64,000 nucleotides of DNA from Saccharicrinis sp963665705 (GTDB lineage: Bacteria > Bacteroidota > Bacteroidia > Bacteroidales > Marinilabiliaceae), in contig OY762448.1 in NCBI GenBank assembly GCA_963665705.1, positions 2,108,001-2,172,000 of the forward strand, given 5' to 3'. How positions within the stretch are numbered: position 1 is the stretch's first letter; every line of letters begins with the position of its first letter. The notes under the pieces were generated by a model. The model was not told where the DNA came from. It was given only the letters and a program-made list of their open reading frames with translations, and did not search any database. Shown here in pieces: positions 18,572-28,128 of this stretch. Made by a program: the position numbers and the translations under genes.

Positions 18572-18730
18572 TTTTTTGTTTTGATCGTGTTTTTATCGAA
18601 GCATCAAAATTACAAATAGCAAGCGTATTTCAAAGGAAAAAATGAGTGCTTAATTTTTTTTATCGAACCATATGACAGAATGCTTTGTTTTATAACAAAA
18701 TAATTGATTACAATTGCAAATATTGTTACA

Positions 18731-19327
18731 ATGAAAAGAATAATTATTTACTTATCTTTTGCTTTACTTATAAATATGAATACTCAATCGCAAAACAAAG
18801 AAGTTGCCACGTTAGGAGCCGGGTGTTTTTGGTGTGTAGAAGCTGTGTATGATCAGTTAGAAGGTGTTATTTCTGTTGAATCAGGTTATTCAGGAGGAGA
18901 TACAGAGAATCCTACTTATAAAGAAGTTTGTACAGGAACAACAAATCATGCTGAAGTTTGCCAGATTACTTTTGATCCTGATATTATTTCATTCGGAGAA
19001 TTGTTAACTGTGTTTTGGAGTATTCATAATCCTACTACATTAAACCAACAAGGTGCTGATATTGGAACACAATACCGATCGGTTGTTTTTTACCATTCAG
19101 AAAAGCAAAAGGAAATTGCTGAGAAGCAAATAGAATTGGTAAATGCTGAGAAGTTATATGAAGATCCTATTGTAACTGAGATTACTCCTTTTGATAAATT
19201 TTATGTGGCAGAAGATTATCATCAGGAATACTTTGATAATAACCCTAATAATTCATACTGTCGAATGGTGGTTGGACCTAAGGTTGAAAAGTTTCAAAAA
19301 CTTTTTAAAGATCAATTAAAGAAATAA
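18731..19327 (+). CDS. msrA: Peptide-methionine (S)-S-oxide reductase MsrA, exported
   Basis: Repairs S-form methionine sulfoxide in proteins. The catalytic motif GAGCFWCVEAVY is at about residues 27-38 of this start, followed by GYSGGDTENPTY, TGTTNHAEVCQI and DIGTQYRSV. A hydrophobic N-terminal segment (IIIYLSFALLINMNTQSQ) looks like a signal peptide, so the enzyme is probably periplasmic. A GTG/ATT-type extension to 18704 exists but the ATG at 18731 gives the better signal sequence. No MsrB domain is fused. Confidence 0.94.
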   Translation: MKRIIIYLSFALLINMNTQSQNKEVATLGAGCFWCVEAVYDQLEGVISVESGYSGGDTENPTYKEVCTGTTNHAEVCQITFDPDIISFGELLTVFWSIHNPTTLNQQGADIGTQYRSVVFYHSEKQKEIAEKQIELVNAEKLYEDPIVTEITPFDKFYVAEDYHQEYFDNNPNNSYCRMVVGPKVEKFQKLFKDQLKK

Positions 19328-19968
19328 GTAGTTCCTGTATTTAAATATAATGAAATTGTAAAATTATGTGGTTGATAATCAATGTTTATCAAATGGTGAT
19401 AGTATTTGTTGAATTAATATATTGACATATAATTTTGATATTGAATAATAACAACTTTTTCTGGATCAACGGAAGGTTTGTAACCGTAATCGTAACAAAA
19501 AATAAAGGTTACCCCCATTGCTTTTCCTTCCCAACATGCTTTTATAAGGTTAATGTACAGCTGCATTTGAGAACTCTTTAAATGCAGTACCACTTGAGAG
19601 GGTGTGATTAACTGTTTACGAATACATTATTTATACTGTGTGTTAATAGGGTACTAACGAAGAAATAGTTTACAATTCAGTTTATTCTCAGTTATATCTT
19701 TAACAGCCTTCTGTAGGTAAGATTCTATGCTCTTTATAATTATGTTTAAAATTAATAATGGTAGAAGATATTATTATCCTACGATTTTTGTTAGTTTTAG
19801 CCTAAACTCCAGCTTAGAGGATTTAGTTCGAAAAGTATAAAACTAATGGAGGTTCGTAATGTTTTGGTTGGACAAAGCAAGTATGGGGGCTACAATTGTA
19901 GAATTGTTTGACAAAGCTTTTATGTAAAGGAATTGAAATAAAGGAAAAAGCAATAAAAACTAAATAAA
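19328..19968. other. 640-bp region with no firm gene
   Basis: Only weak candidates are seen. On the minus strand, 19626-19414 is open for 70 codons and reads like a real protein tail. On the plus strand, a 22-codon frame at 19859-19927 has GGAGG upstream but resembles nothing known. The rest, including the approach to the POT transporter gene, is plain AT-rich DNA. Confidence 0.5.
19414..19626 (-). pseudogene. Possible C-terminal remnant of a lost gene
   Basis: Seventy open codons on the minus strand with protein-like composition (QLYINLIKACWEGKAMG, FIFCYDYGYKPSVDPEK) end at a normal stop. There is no good start codon: the frame begins right after a stop, and the only ATGs are internal. It may be the tail of a decayed gene, or a short gene starting at MQLYINL. 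No family recognised. Confidence 0.25.
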
Positions 19969-21444
19969 ATGAGTATAGAAAAGAAATCTTTTTTTAGCGT
20001 AATGAAATCTTATAATAAAGGATTTTGGGTTGCTAGTATTATGGAACTTTTTGAGCGTTGGGCCTGGTATGGATTATTTGCAGTATTAGCTCTTTATTTA
20101 ACAGGATCAACAGACGAAGGAGGACTTGGTTTTTCACATACAGAAAAAGGACAAATAATGGGAATTGTAACAGCAATTCTATATTTATTGCCATTGTTTA
20201 CTGGAGTAATCGCTGATAAAATTGGTTATAAGTTATCTTTAATAATAGCATATATACTATTGATTTCAGGGTACTATTTAATGGGCGAAGTGAATTCGTA
20301 TTTTATGGTATTTATGGTGTTTTTATGGGTAGCGGTAGGTGCTGCAATGTTTAAACCTGTTGCTTCTGCTATTGTTACCAAAAATACAGATGAATCTAAT
20401 TCAACTTTAGGCTTTGGAATTTTCTATATGATGGTAAATATTGGAGGGTTTATTGGGCCTGCTTTTTCATCAACTTTACGTACTCAATTTGGTTGGAAAA
20501 TTATATTTCTTCAAGCTGCCATTGTTATAACAATAAACTTAGTAATACTTTTACTTTTTTATAAGGAAAAGGACAGGGAGAAAAATACAGAAACAATCTC
20601 AGAAGCTATTAAAAGCTCATTAGTGAAAATTTGGGAAGCTGTTAAAGATAGTCGACTTTCTGTATTACTAATTATAATGGTTGGTTTTTGGACTATGTTT
20701 AATCAATTGTTCTATACACTTCCAACTTTTATTGAAGATTGGGTAAATACAAAAGCACTTCATGATTCAATTGCCCAGGTTTCCCCTTGGATTGCAAGTG
20801 TTATGAGTGGGGGTGGAGATTCTGTTAATCCAGAGATGTTAATTAATCTTGATGCCGGTTCTATCATTTTATTTCAGTTAATAGTATCATTTTTTGTATT
20901 AAGAATGCGCCATGTAAGTGCCATGATAACAGGATTTATTATTGCTGCCATAGGTATTGGTATTACGTTTTATACTGGTAATGGGTTATATACAATTTTA
21001 GGTATAATGATTTTTGCGATAGGTGAAATGATGACAAATCCAACCTTTTCTTCATTTATAGCATTAATTTCTCCAAAAGGCAAAGAAGCTTTATATATGG
21101 GCACTTATTTTTTGCCAATTTTCTTAGGGAATTTCTTGACAACATTTGTTTCTGGTAATCTTTACGAAGCATGGTCTGATAAATTAAGTTTGTTACAAAT
21201 AGAAATGACAAGAAGAGGGATTTCAATGCCTGAAATTACTCATGAGTTTACAAAAAATCATTATTTCTCAACAGCTGCAGAGAAACTGGGAATGACCGAA
21301 AATGAAATGACACAATTAATCTGGGATAACTATAACCCTAATAAGATTTGGTATGTAATTACAGGTATTGGAGTTATTACTATTTTAGCTTTAATAATTT
21401 ATGATAGATTGGTAATTAGACCTAAAGAAGCACAGGAAAAATAA
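19969..21444 (+). CDS. POT-family (PTR2) proton-dependent oligopeptide transporter
   Basis: Major-facilitator protein of 491 aa with 12 or more hydrophobic segments. The first helix has the POT signature (E-L-F-E-R-W-A-W-Y-G, the ExxER type) and the next loop has GVIADKIGYK. FGIFYMMVNIGGFIGP matches the second PTR2 signature. Such proteins take up di- and tripeptides with protons. Compared with textbook members it has an inserted polar stretch near residues 255-290 and a long cytoplasmic loop near 400-450, as seen in many Bacteroidota homologs. It stands alone. Family firm, substrate inferred. Confidence 0.85.
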   Translation: MSIEKKSFFSVMKSYNKGFWVASIMELFERWAWYGLFAVLALYLTGSTDEGGLGFSHTEKGQIMGIVTAILYLLPLFTGVIADKIGYKLSLIIAYILLISGYYLMGEVNSYFMVFMVFLWVAVGAAMFKPVASAIVTKNTDESNSTLGFGIFYMMVNIGGFIGPAFSSTLRTQFGWKIIFLQAAIVITINLVILLLFYKEKDREKNTETISEAIKSSLVKIWEAVKDSRLSVLLIIMVGFWTMFNQLFYTLPTFIEDWVNTKALHDSIAQVSPWIASVMSGGGDSVNPEMLINLDAGSIILFQLIVSFFVLRMRHVSAMITGFIIAAIGIGITFYTGNGLYTILGIMIFAIGEMMTNPTFSSFIALISPKGKEALYMGTYFLPIFLGNFLTTFVSGNLYEAWSDKLSLLQIEMTRRGISMPEITHEFTKNHYFSTAAEKLGMTENEMTQLIWDNYNPNKIWYVITGIGVITILALIIYDRLVIRPKEAQEK

Positions 21445-21627
21445 CAATCATTTTGTGCAACAAGAAAGGGCTACATCAAATAAATTAAGAAAATAAGCAA
21501 TGTAAATACCGAAAAGAGTAGTCACTCATATTATTTTTTGTAGCTACTTGATAGATTTTAAGTCAGACGTTTTTTGCGAAATAAAAAATCAGCGTTATGG
21601 TTAACGAAATAAGTTCGCTTAGCTTTG

Positions 21628-22315
21628 ATGATTATGACAAAAATGACAACAAAAGGAATAGTAAGAATAATATTGCTTATTGGTACAATAATCTCTTTAT
21701 ATTTTGTTCCTTGGCCTATAGTAAAAGCTTATTTAATGCCAATGTCTAAAACAGTTCAGGAGCAAGTTAATAAAGCAACTGATTATGGATTTGATGGCAT
21801 AATTGTTTATGTAGACCAGAAGGGTAACAAACCTGAATTTTATACTTCAGGTTATAAAAATAGAGATAATAAAAAAACTGCCGATCCTCATTCTTTGTTT
21901 AAAATTACAAGTGTAAGTAAATTGTACATTGCTGTTGTTATTTCTAAATTGGTAAATAATAGACTTTTATCATTAGATAAATCGCTTGCTTTTTATTTTC
22001 CTGAACTTGCCAATCGAATAGAGTATGCCGATAAAATTACTGTCAGAATGATGGTTCAGCATCGAAGTGGAATTCCAAATTATACTAATACTAAAAATTA
22101 TTGGGTTCATCCAAAACAAAACGATAAAGAACGCCTTGATTTGGTGCTGGATTTACCAGCCAACTTTGAACCTGATGCAAATTTTGAATATAGCAACACT
22201 AATTATTTATTACTCTCTGAACTCATTGAAAAAGTAACAGGAAAAAGTAAATTTCAAAATATAAATGAATATATTCTAGCCCCTTTAAATCTTAAAAATA
22301 CTTATGGTTCTATTA
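21628..22315 (+). pseudogene. Serine beta-lactamase-like hydrolase, 5' part (cut by Tn3 element)
   Basis: First two thirds of a class C beta-lactamase/penicillin-binding-like serine hydrolase. After an N-terminal membrane or signal helix (GIVRIILLIGTIISLYFV) one sees the nucleophile motif SVSK (S-x-x-K, near residue 97) and YSNTN (Y-x-N, near 192), then LAPLNLKNTYGS. The gene is broken at 22311-22315 (TATTA) by the transposon; the frame runs on to a chance stop at 22407 inside the terminal repeat. The other piece is at 32617-32972. Joined at TATTA, they give a 347-residue protein in one frame. Confidence 0.95.
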
Positions 22316-22359
22316 GGCCCAGTGACCACATAGCTGCGAAAACGGAAAACATTCTTATA
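22316..22359 (+). repeat. Left terminal inverted repeat of the Tn3-family element
   Basis: Pairs with the right end at 32568-32611. From base 6 the two ends share A plus GTGACCACATAGCTGCG and on through AAAACGGAAAA without a mismatch; they differ at bases 3-5 and at a few inner positions. The GG first bases agree with Tn3-family ends. Confidence 0.95.
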
Positions 22360-22448
22360 ACTGCTAGTATAGCATTTAATTACGAATTATGGCTGAATGT
22401 TTTTTAATAGTATTTTCATATTAATATTGCTATCTTCAATACAAAAAA

Positions 22449-25367
22449 ATGAAACAGTTATGGGATGCTGAAGAGCTTAGTCTGCATTGGTCACTATCCT
22501 TTGATGAACTTAATATATTAAAGAATAAACCAACTAAGAATCACATTGCAATAATTATACAACTTAAATACTATAAGCTTTATGGTATCTTTCCTAAAAA
22601 AGCAAATGATATTACAGAACTTCCACTAAATTATGTGGTAGATCAATTAAATATCTCCATTCATACATACTTCAATTATGAATGGCATGACCGTATTGCA
22701 AGATATCACCGTCAGGAGATACTTGACTTTCTAAATATTAGAAAGATAAATCAAGATGATAAAGATAATCTTTCAATTTGGCTAAGGGAAACAATATTTC
22801 CCAATGGATACACAGTAAAGGAATCATTAGAATATGTTTATGATTGGCTATTATATCATAAGATTGACAGACCTTCGGAAAAACAACTGGAACGTGAGCT
22901 GAATTCTTTTTACAACAATTTTGAGATTAAACTATTTGAGAAATTAAGCAATTCTATTCCTAATGAATCGAAGCAATTAATTGATTATTGTCTAGAAGAA
23001 AGAGAAGAAGTAATTAGTTTTAGCTTACTAAAATCAGATCCTGGAAGAATTAGTCTTGATTCAGTATTAAAAGAAATAGAAAAACTGAATTTCATAAATA
23101 AACTTGATTTACAAGATCAATATTTATCTACCCTAAGTACCAAAATAATCAGTTGTTATAGAATGCGAGCTCTTTCTGAAACTGCATGGGAAGTTAGAAG
23201 ACACCCTGAATATATTCGTTATGCATTACTAAGCATTTTGTTATATACAAGAAGAAGCGAAATAATTGATAGTTTAGTAGAATTATTAATCCAAATCATT
23301 CACCGGTTATCAGTAAAAGCTGAAAAGAAAGTAATTAAAACTTTCATGAAAGACTTTAGAAAGGTATATAAGAAAGATACCCTGTTAATGCGAATTGCAG
23401 AAGTGGCATTAGAGAATCCCAATAGTACTATAAAGGATACTGTTTACCCTATAGCTAACAAGCAAACTCTAATTAACCTAATCAAAGAATTTAAATCATC
23501 AGGAAAAGGTTATCATATGCAAGTTCATAATATCATACGCTCTAGTTATAGCAATCATTACAGACGTATGGTTTCCAAGATACTTGATCATATGGAATTT
23601 TGTTCTAATAACACTATGCATAAACCACTTCTAGATGCTCTTAACTGGTTAAAAACACATCAAGAATCAAAACAACAATATTATTACCTTTCAAGTAATA
23701 TACCTATTGAAGATGTTGTCCGACCTAAACATTATGATACAACAATAGAAGTAGATGATAAAGGAGTAGAAAGAGTAAACCGAATAAATTATGAAATATG
23801 TGTTCTTCAAACATTAAGGGAAAAGCTTCGATGTAAAGAAATATGGGTTCAAGGTGCAGATAAGTATCGGAATCCAGATGATGATTTACCACAAGATTTT
23901 AATTTAAACAGAGAATTCTATTATAATGATTTGGGAATTACACAAGATGCACAACTATATACAGCAAACTTAAAGGAGAGATTGCGTAACTCCCTTCATG
24001 CATTAAATAAAAATATACCTACCAATAAAAATGTACGACTGGTTTCAAATAGCAAGAATCATATTTCTTTATCTCCATTAAATGAACAACCAGAACCAAA
24101 GAACATAAATAAACTTAAAGGGCAAATACAAACAACTTGGCCTATGACTAGTCTTTTGGATATTCTAAAAGAAGCAGATTTAAGAATTGGCTTTACTGAT
24201 TGTTTTACAAGTCAACGATCCTCTGAACGTATTAATAGGGATAATTTACAAAAACGATTGTTATTAGCTCTGTACGGACTTGGTACCAATACAGGCTTAA
24301 AAAGGATAAGTGCAAGTCGTCATGGGATCAGTTATAAAGAACTATTACATATTAGGAAATTCTATATTCATAAAACAGCCTTAAGAAAAGCCATTGCTAA
24401 GGTTGTAAATGCCATATTTGAAATAAGAAATCCTAAACTCTGGGGAGAAGGAACAACAGCATGTGCATCCGACTCTAAAAAGTTTGGTTCATGGGATCAG
24501 AATTTAATGACTGAATGGCATATAAGATATGGAGGTCGTGGGGTAATGATTTATTGGCACGTAGAAAAAAAATCTACTTGTATTTATTCTCAATTAAAAC
24601 GTTGTTCATCTTCTGAGGTTGCAAGTATGATTGAGGGTGTATTACGACATTGCACTGAAATGTCTGTAGAAAAACAATATGTGGATACGCATGGTCAAAG
24701 TGAAGTGGCCTTTGCATTCTCTCATCTTCTAGGATTCAATTTAATGCCAAGATTAAAGAATATTGCAAAGCAAAAACTTTATTTATCCGATTCAGGTACA
24801 ACAGTGAACTATCCAAACTTATTTCCTATACTAAATAGATCCATCAATTGGGATATTATTCAACAGCAACATGACCAGATGGTAAAATATACTACTGCAC
24901 TTAAACAAGGTACTGCAGATCCAGAAGCTATTCTTAGAAGATTTACTAGAGGAAACATTACTCATCCTACATACAAGGCTCTATCAGAATTAGGAAAAGT
25001 TATAAAAACAATTTTTCTATGTGAATATTTGGAGAAAGAGGAACTGCGTAGGGAGATACATGAAGGACTTAATGTGGTAGAGAATTGGAATTCGGCCAAT
25101 TCATTTATCTTCTTTGGAAAGGGAGGAGAAGTCTCTACAAATCGACTAGAAGATCAAGAACTGTCGGTTTTGTCCTTACACTTAGTTCAAATATGCATGG
25201 TTTATATTAACACCCTAATGATCCAACAAATAACAAATGGAGAAGAATGGAAAAATATATTTACAAAGGAAGATTACAGAGCCTTATCTCCTTTAATATA
25301 TGCACATGTAAATCCATATGGCATTTTTGAACTAAATATGAAGGAACGGTTGAGCATTATTGCTTAA
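22449..25367 (+). CDS. tnpA: Tn3-family transposase
   Basis: Large DDE transposase (972 aa), the size of TnpA in this family. The first 500 residues are the DNA-end-binding and DUF4158-like region. The catalytic C-terminal half has the first aspartate in ACASDSKKFGSW (about 676), the second in YVDTHGQSEVAFAFSHLLGF (about 745) and the glutamate in NSANSFIFFGKGGEVSTNR (about 890). The gene starts about 90 bp inside the left terminal repeat and is followed by the resolvase gene after 110 bp. The frame is complete, so the element could still move. Confidence 0.97.
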   Translation: MKQLWDAEELSLHWSLSFDELNILKNKPTKNHIAIIIQLKYYKLYGIFPKKANDITELPLNYVVDQLNISIHTYFNYEWHDRIARYHRQEILDFLNIRKINQDDKDNLSIWLRETIFPNGYTVKESLEYVYDWLLYHKIDRPSEKQLERELNSFYNNFEIKLFEKLSNSIPNESKQLIDYCLEEREEVISFSLLKSDPGRISLDSVLKEIEKLNFINKLDLQDQYLSTLSTKIISCYRMRALSETAWEVRRHPEYIRYALLSILLYTRRSEIIDSLVELLIQIIHRLSVKAEKKVIKTFMKDFRKVYKKDTLLMRIAEVALENPNSTIKDTVYPIANKQTLINLIKEFKSSGKGYHMQVHNIIRSSYSNHYRRMVSKILDHMEFCSNNTMHKPLLDALNWLKTHQESKQQYYYLSSNIPIEDVVRPKHYDTTIEVDDKGVERVNRINYEICVLQTLREKLRCKEIWVQGADKYRNPDDDLPQDFNLNREFYYNDLGITQDAQLYTANLKERLRNSLHALNKNIPTNKNVRLVSNSKNHISLSPLNEQPEPKNINKLKGQIQTTWPMTSLLDILKEADLRIGFTDCFTSQRSSERINRDNLQKRLLLALYGLGTNTGLKRISASRHGISYKELLHIRKFYIHKTALRKAIAKVVNAIFEIRNPKLWGEGTTACASDSKKFGSWDQNLMTEWHIRYGGRGVMIYWHVEKKSTCIYSQLKRCSSSEVASMIEGVLRHCTEMSVEKQYVDTHGQSEVAFAFSHLLGFNLMPRLKNIAKQKLYLSDSGTTVNYPNLFPILNRSINWDIIQQQHDQMVKYTTALKQGTADPEAILRRFTRGNITHPTYKALSELGKVIKTIFLCEYLEKEELRREIHEGLNVVENWNSANSFIFFGKGGEVSTNRLEDQELSVLSLHLVQICMVYINTLMIQQITNGEEWKNIFTKEDYRALSPLIYAHVNPYGIFELNMKERLSIIA

Positions 25368-25409
25368 TTGGTTCAAAATAGGTATACTTATAATAGACTA
25401 CTATTTCTT

Positions 25410-25475
25410 TAGTGCATTAATTTAAATATTTAATGTATATTGAACCATTATTAAGAAACCATTTAAAATGCACTA
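25410..25475. promoter_or_regulatory. Candidate res site between transposase and resolvase genes
   Basis: The gap between tnpA and the resolvase gene has an imperfect dyad TGCATTAA...TTTAATGTA at 25413-25437 and a wider inverted pair TAGTGCATT (25410) / AATGCACTA (25467). Resolvase genes of Tn3 elements normally lie beside their res site, and such sites are built of AT-rich dyads about 30 bp long. Position and symmetry fit, but the full three-subsite layout was not resolved by eye. Confidence 0.4.
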
Positions 25476-25477
25476 TT

Positions 25478-26092
25478 ATGAGGGTTTATGGATATTTAAG
25501 GGCTTCAACAAAAGACCAAGATGCTTTAAGAGCAAAAAAGACTTTAACAATTTTTGCAGAAAGCTTGAATGTAAAAGTATCAACCTGGTTTGTAGAGAAT
25601 AAATCAGGAGCCACACTTCATCGTCCAGAACTTTTTCGATTATTAGAAACTACAGATCCCGGAGATGCAATATTGATTGAACAAATCGATAGGATAACCA
25701 GGTTGTCCGAAGGTGATTGGAATCAGTTAAAATCTCATATACTAGATAACAGATTAAAAATTATTTCAATGGATTTGCCCACCAGTCACAGTTTTGTAAA
25801 TACTGAAGATGAATTTCAAAGGTGGGTATTATCAGCCGTAAATTCTATGATGCTTGATATTCTGGCAGCCACAGCCAGAAAAGATTATTTAGACAGAAGG
25901 CGCAGACAAGCTGAAGGTGTACAAAAAGCCAAAGTTCAAGGAAAGTATAAAGGAAGACCTGTGGATATGGAACTTCATAATAAAATTAGGAGCTTACTGG
26001 ATGTTGGAAAGAGTTATAGCCAGATTCAGCACATATTGAACTGTTCTAGACATACAATTTCTAAGGTCAAGAAAAATATGACTACACCATAA
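25478..26092 (+). CDS. tnpR: Serine recombinase (resolvase)
   Basis: Small serine recombinase of 204 aa that resolves cointegrates of the Tn3-family element. The catalytic serine is in YLRASTKDQD near residue 10; further motifs are NKSGATLHRPELFRLLE, DAILIEQIDRITRLS and RRRRQAEGVQKAK. The C-terminal HTH (YSQIQHILNCSRHTISKVK) binds DNA. An upstream frame extension exists (to 25433) but MRVYGYLR is the family start. Catalytic Ser and both Arg-rich segments are present. Confidence 0.94.
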   Translation: MRVYGYLRASTKDQDALRAKKTLTIFAESLNVKVSTWFVENKSGATLHRPELFRLLETTDPGDAILIEQIDRITRLSEGDWNQLKSHILDNRLKIISMDLPTSHSFVNTEDEFQRWVLSAVNSMMLDILAATARKDYLDRRRRQAEGVQKAKVQGKYKGRPVDMELHNKIRSLLDVGKSYSQIQHILNCSRHTISKVKKNMTTP

Positions 26093-26297
26093 AGCGTTAC
26101 CTAACATTGAGAATGCAATGATAGTACATATCAGTCTTAACCATATGAAAAAATCAATGTATATACAATTTTTTTCTTTTTAGAATAACTGACTTTTTGT
26201 GAACAAAAATAGATTACTTCATAAAAAATTGTTTTAAACATATTCATTCTTTAATAAAAATATATTTACTTTAAGTATCAAACTCGATTTTTAAAGT

Positions 26298-28079
26298 ATG
26301 CCTAGCCTAAATAAATTACATTATGCAATTATATATATTATTGATAATATAAAATTTAAAAGTGGTTTAATATCAATAATTTTAGGAATTATTTCCTGCG
26401 CTATGACATTTCCTCTTTCTTACAATTTGGGAAATTTTATTATACTATATTTTTTAGTTCTATCTTGTACTATAGGAGTTCTTTTATTTCCGAAAAGACA
26501 ACTATCTGTACATATTGAAGATTTTATAATTTTCTTATATGTGTTAATATTCATTTGTAGAAATCATTCTATCACTAATATAAATTTCGCCATACAGATT
26601 GGATTAGTTATTTTTTATTGTCTATTACGAATTGGTTCTATACAAAATTATAAATCATTATACAATCTAACTCTCTTTTCTTGTATTATATTGGCATTAA
26701 TAGGTTACTTACAGTACTTTGAAGTTATTACTCCTATTTTCAAGAGATACAAGATTTTGGGTCCATTTCGTAATCCTGCTCTTTATGCAGGTTTTCTATC
26801 ACTTCTTTTAGTTATCATCTTCTCATTTTGCATAATAACTCAACGTAATAATCGAGATAAAACTTTGTTTTTTATATCTGTAAGTATTATTATTTTCACA
26901 TTACCCATATTTATATTAGCGAATTCAAGAACTTCATGGCTGACATTGATACTCCCCATCTTTTATGTTTTATATAAAAAATTAGGTAGTAAATACTGGG
27001 AAAAAATAAATTATACAAAAAAGCTACTTTTAATATTATTTGTTAGCATAAGTATAATTAACATATGCTATTATATATATTTATTGCGACCAAATTCGGT
27101 AAAAGGGCGTATTCTAATTTGGAAAATTTCAACAGAAATGGTTGTTGACAGACCCATTTGGGGATTTGGAACAAATGGATTTAATTCAAATTATCTACAT
27201 TATCAACAGCAATATTTTGCCAACAAAAGAGGAAGCAACAATGAAATATACCTAGCAGATAATACTCACTTTTTATTTAATGAACCATTAAGAATTTTAA
27301 TAGAGTATGGAATTATTGGTTTTTCATTATACGTAATATTCTGTTTATCACTATTTAAAAGTAAAGGAAGTAATGACCTTATTAACACAATTTGTAAAGC
27401 AACTTTATTTGGATACTTTGTATTCGGAATGTTTTCATATCCGAAGGAAGGAATTCAATTACAAGCTATATTGATTTTGCTAACAACAATTAATCTAAAG
27501 CAAAGAAAACTAACATTTTTTAGCTACACGCTAACGTCAAAATATTGTCGTATACGACAGACTATTTTATTAGTTGTAAGTTTACTTTTTATAAGTATGC
27601 TTTCTACTATGTTATCAAAGTATACAAGTTTTTGGAACATAGAGAAAAGTAATAAATATACAGTTCAAAATAAATTACAGATATTTAAAAAGTTAAATCA
27701 AAAGCTCTATAATGACCATCATTTTTTAGCAAGATATTGTGAAGAACTAGAAAAAGGTAAAAATGACTCATTACTTTTAGATAAAATATGTTTACTAGAA
27801 ACCTTATTCCCGACTAATATCCTTTACATTATGAAAGGGAATTGTCTTAAAAGGATGGGGCGTTATAAAGAAGCAGAACAAAACTATTGGTATGCCCATT
27901 TTATGATTCCATCAAGACAAAAGCCAAGAGCTTTATTAGCTGAGCTTTATTATCAGACTAATAGAAAGAAAAAAGCAAAAAAAATAGCTCTTAAAGTCTT
28001 ACAAGAGAAGGTTAAAGTTTATGGTTTCGAAACTTATGTGATACATGAACGACTACAAAAAATACTTCACCCTCCATAA
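26298..28079 (+). CDS. O-antigen ligase/polymerase-like membrane protein (Wzy_C) with TPR tail
   Basis: Polytopic membrane protein (593 aa) with about ten to twelve helices in the first 430 residues. The Wzy_C signature is clear: GRILIWKISTEMVVDRPIWG followed by a FGTNGFN loop (about 272-300), then DNTHFLFNEPLRILIEYGI about 40 residues on. This superfamily holds WaaL ligases, Wzy polymerases and PglL-type protein O-oligosaccharyltransferases, all using undecaprenyl-linked sugars in the periplasm. The last 130 residues are soluble and TPR-like (YKEAEQNYWYAHFMIP), as in PglL-like enzymes and many Bacteroidota homologs. It is the first cargo gene after the resolvase, with 205 bp of AT-rich leader. 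Ligase, polymerase or glycosyl transfer to protein cannot be told apart from sequence. Confidence 0.8.
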   Translation: MPSLNKLHYAIIYIIDNIKFKSGLISIILGIISCAMTFPLSYNLGNFIILYFLVLSCTIGVLLFPKRQLSVHIEDFIIFLYVLIFICRNHSITNINFAIQIGLVIFYCLLRIGSIQNYKSLYNLTLFSCIILALIGYLQYFEVITPIFKRYKILGPFRNPALYAGFLSLLLVIIFSFCIITQRNNRDKTLFFISVSIIIFTLPIFILANSRTSWLTLILPIFYVLYKKLGSKYWEKINYTKKLLLILFVSISIINICYYIYLLRPNSVKGRILIWKISTEMVVDRPIWGFGTNGFNSNYLHYQQQYFANKRGSNNEIYLADNTHFLFNEPLRILIEYGIIGFSLYVIFCLSLFKSKGSNDLINTICKATLFGYFVFGMFSYPKEGIQLQAILILLTTINLKQRKLTFFSYTLTSKYCRIRQTILLVVSLLFISMLSTMLSKYTSFWNIEKSNKYTVQNKLQIFKKLNQKLYNDHHFLARYCEELEKGKNDSLLLDKICLLETLFPTNILYIMKGNCLKRMGRYKEAEQNYWYAHFMIPSRQKPRALLAELYYQTNRKKKAKKIALKVLQEKVKVYGFETYVIHERLQKILHPP

Positions 28080-28128
28080 TAATCTAAATTATTAATTATA
28101 CCACAGTTTAATCATACTATAATCTAAA

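Noticed and set aside
19859..19927. 22-codon small protein before the POT transporter gene
   Set aside because: Only a chance-sized frame with a GGAGG word, and Bacteroidota rarely rely on such sites; nothing else supports it.
26298..28079. Chromosomal O-antigen biosynthesis locus
   Set aside because: No glycosyltransferase, flippase or sugar-nucleotide gene is next to it; the gene lies inside transposon ends.
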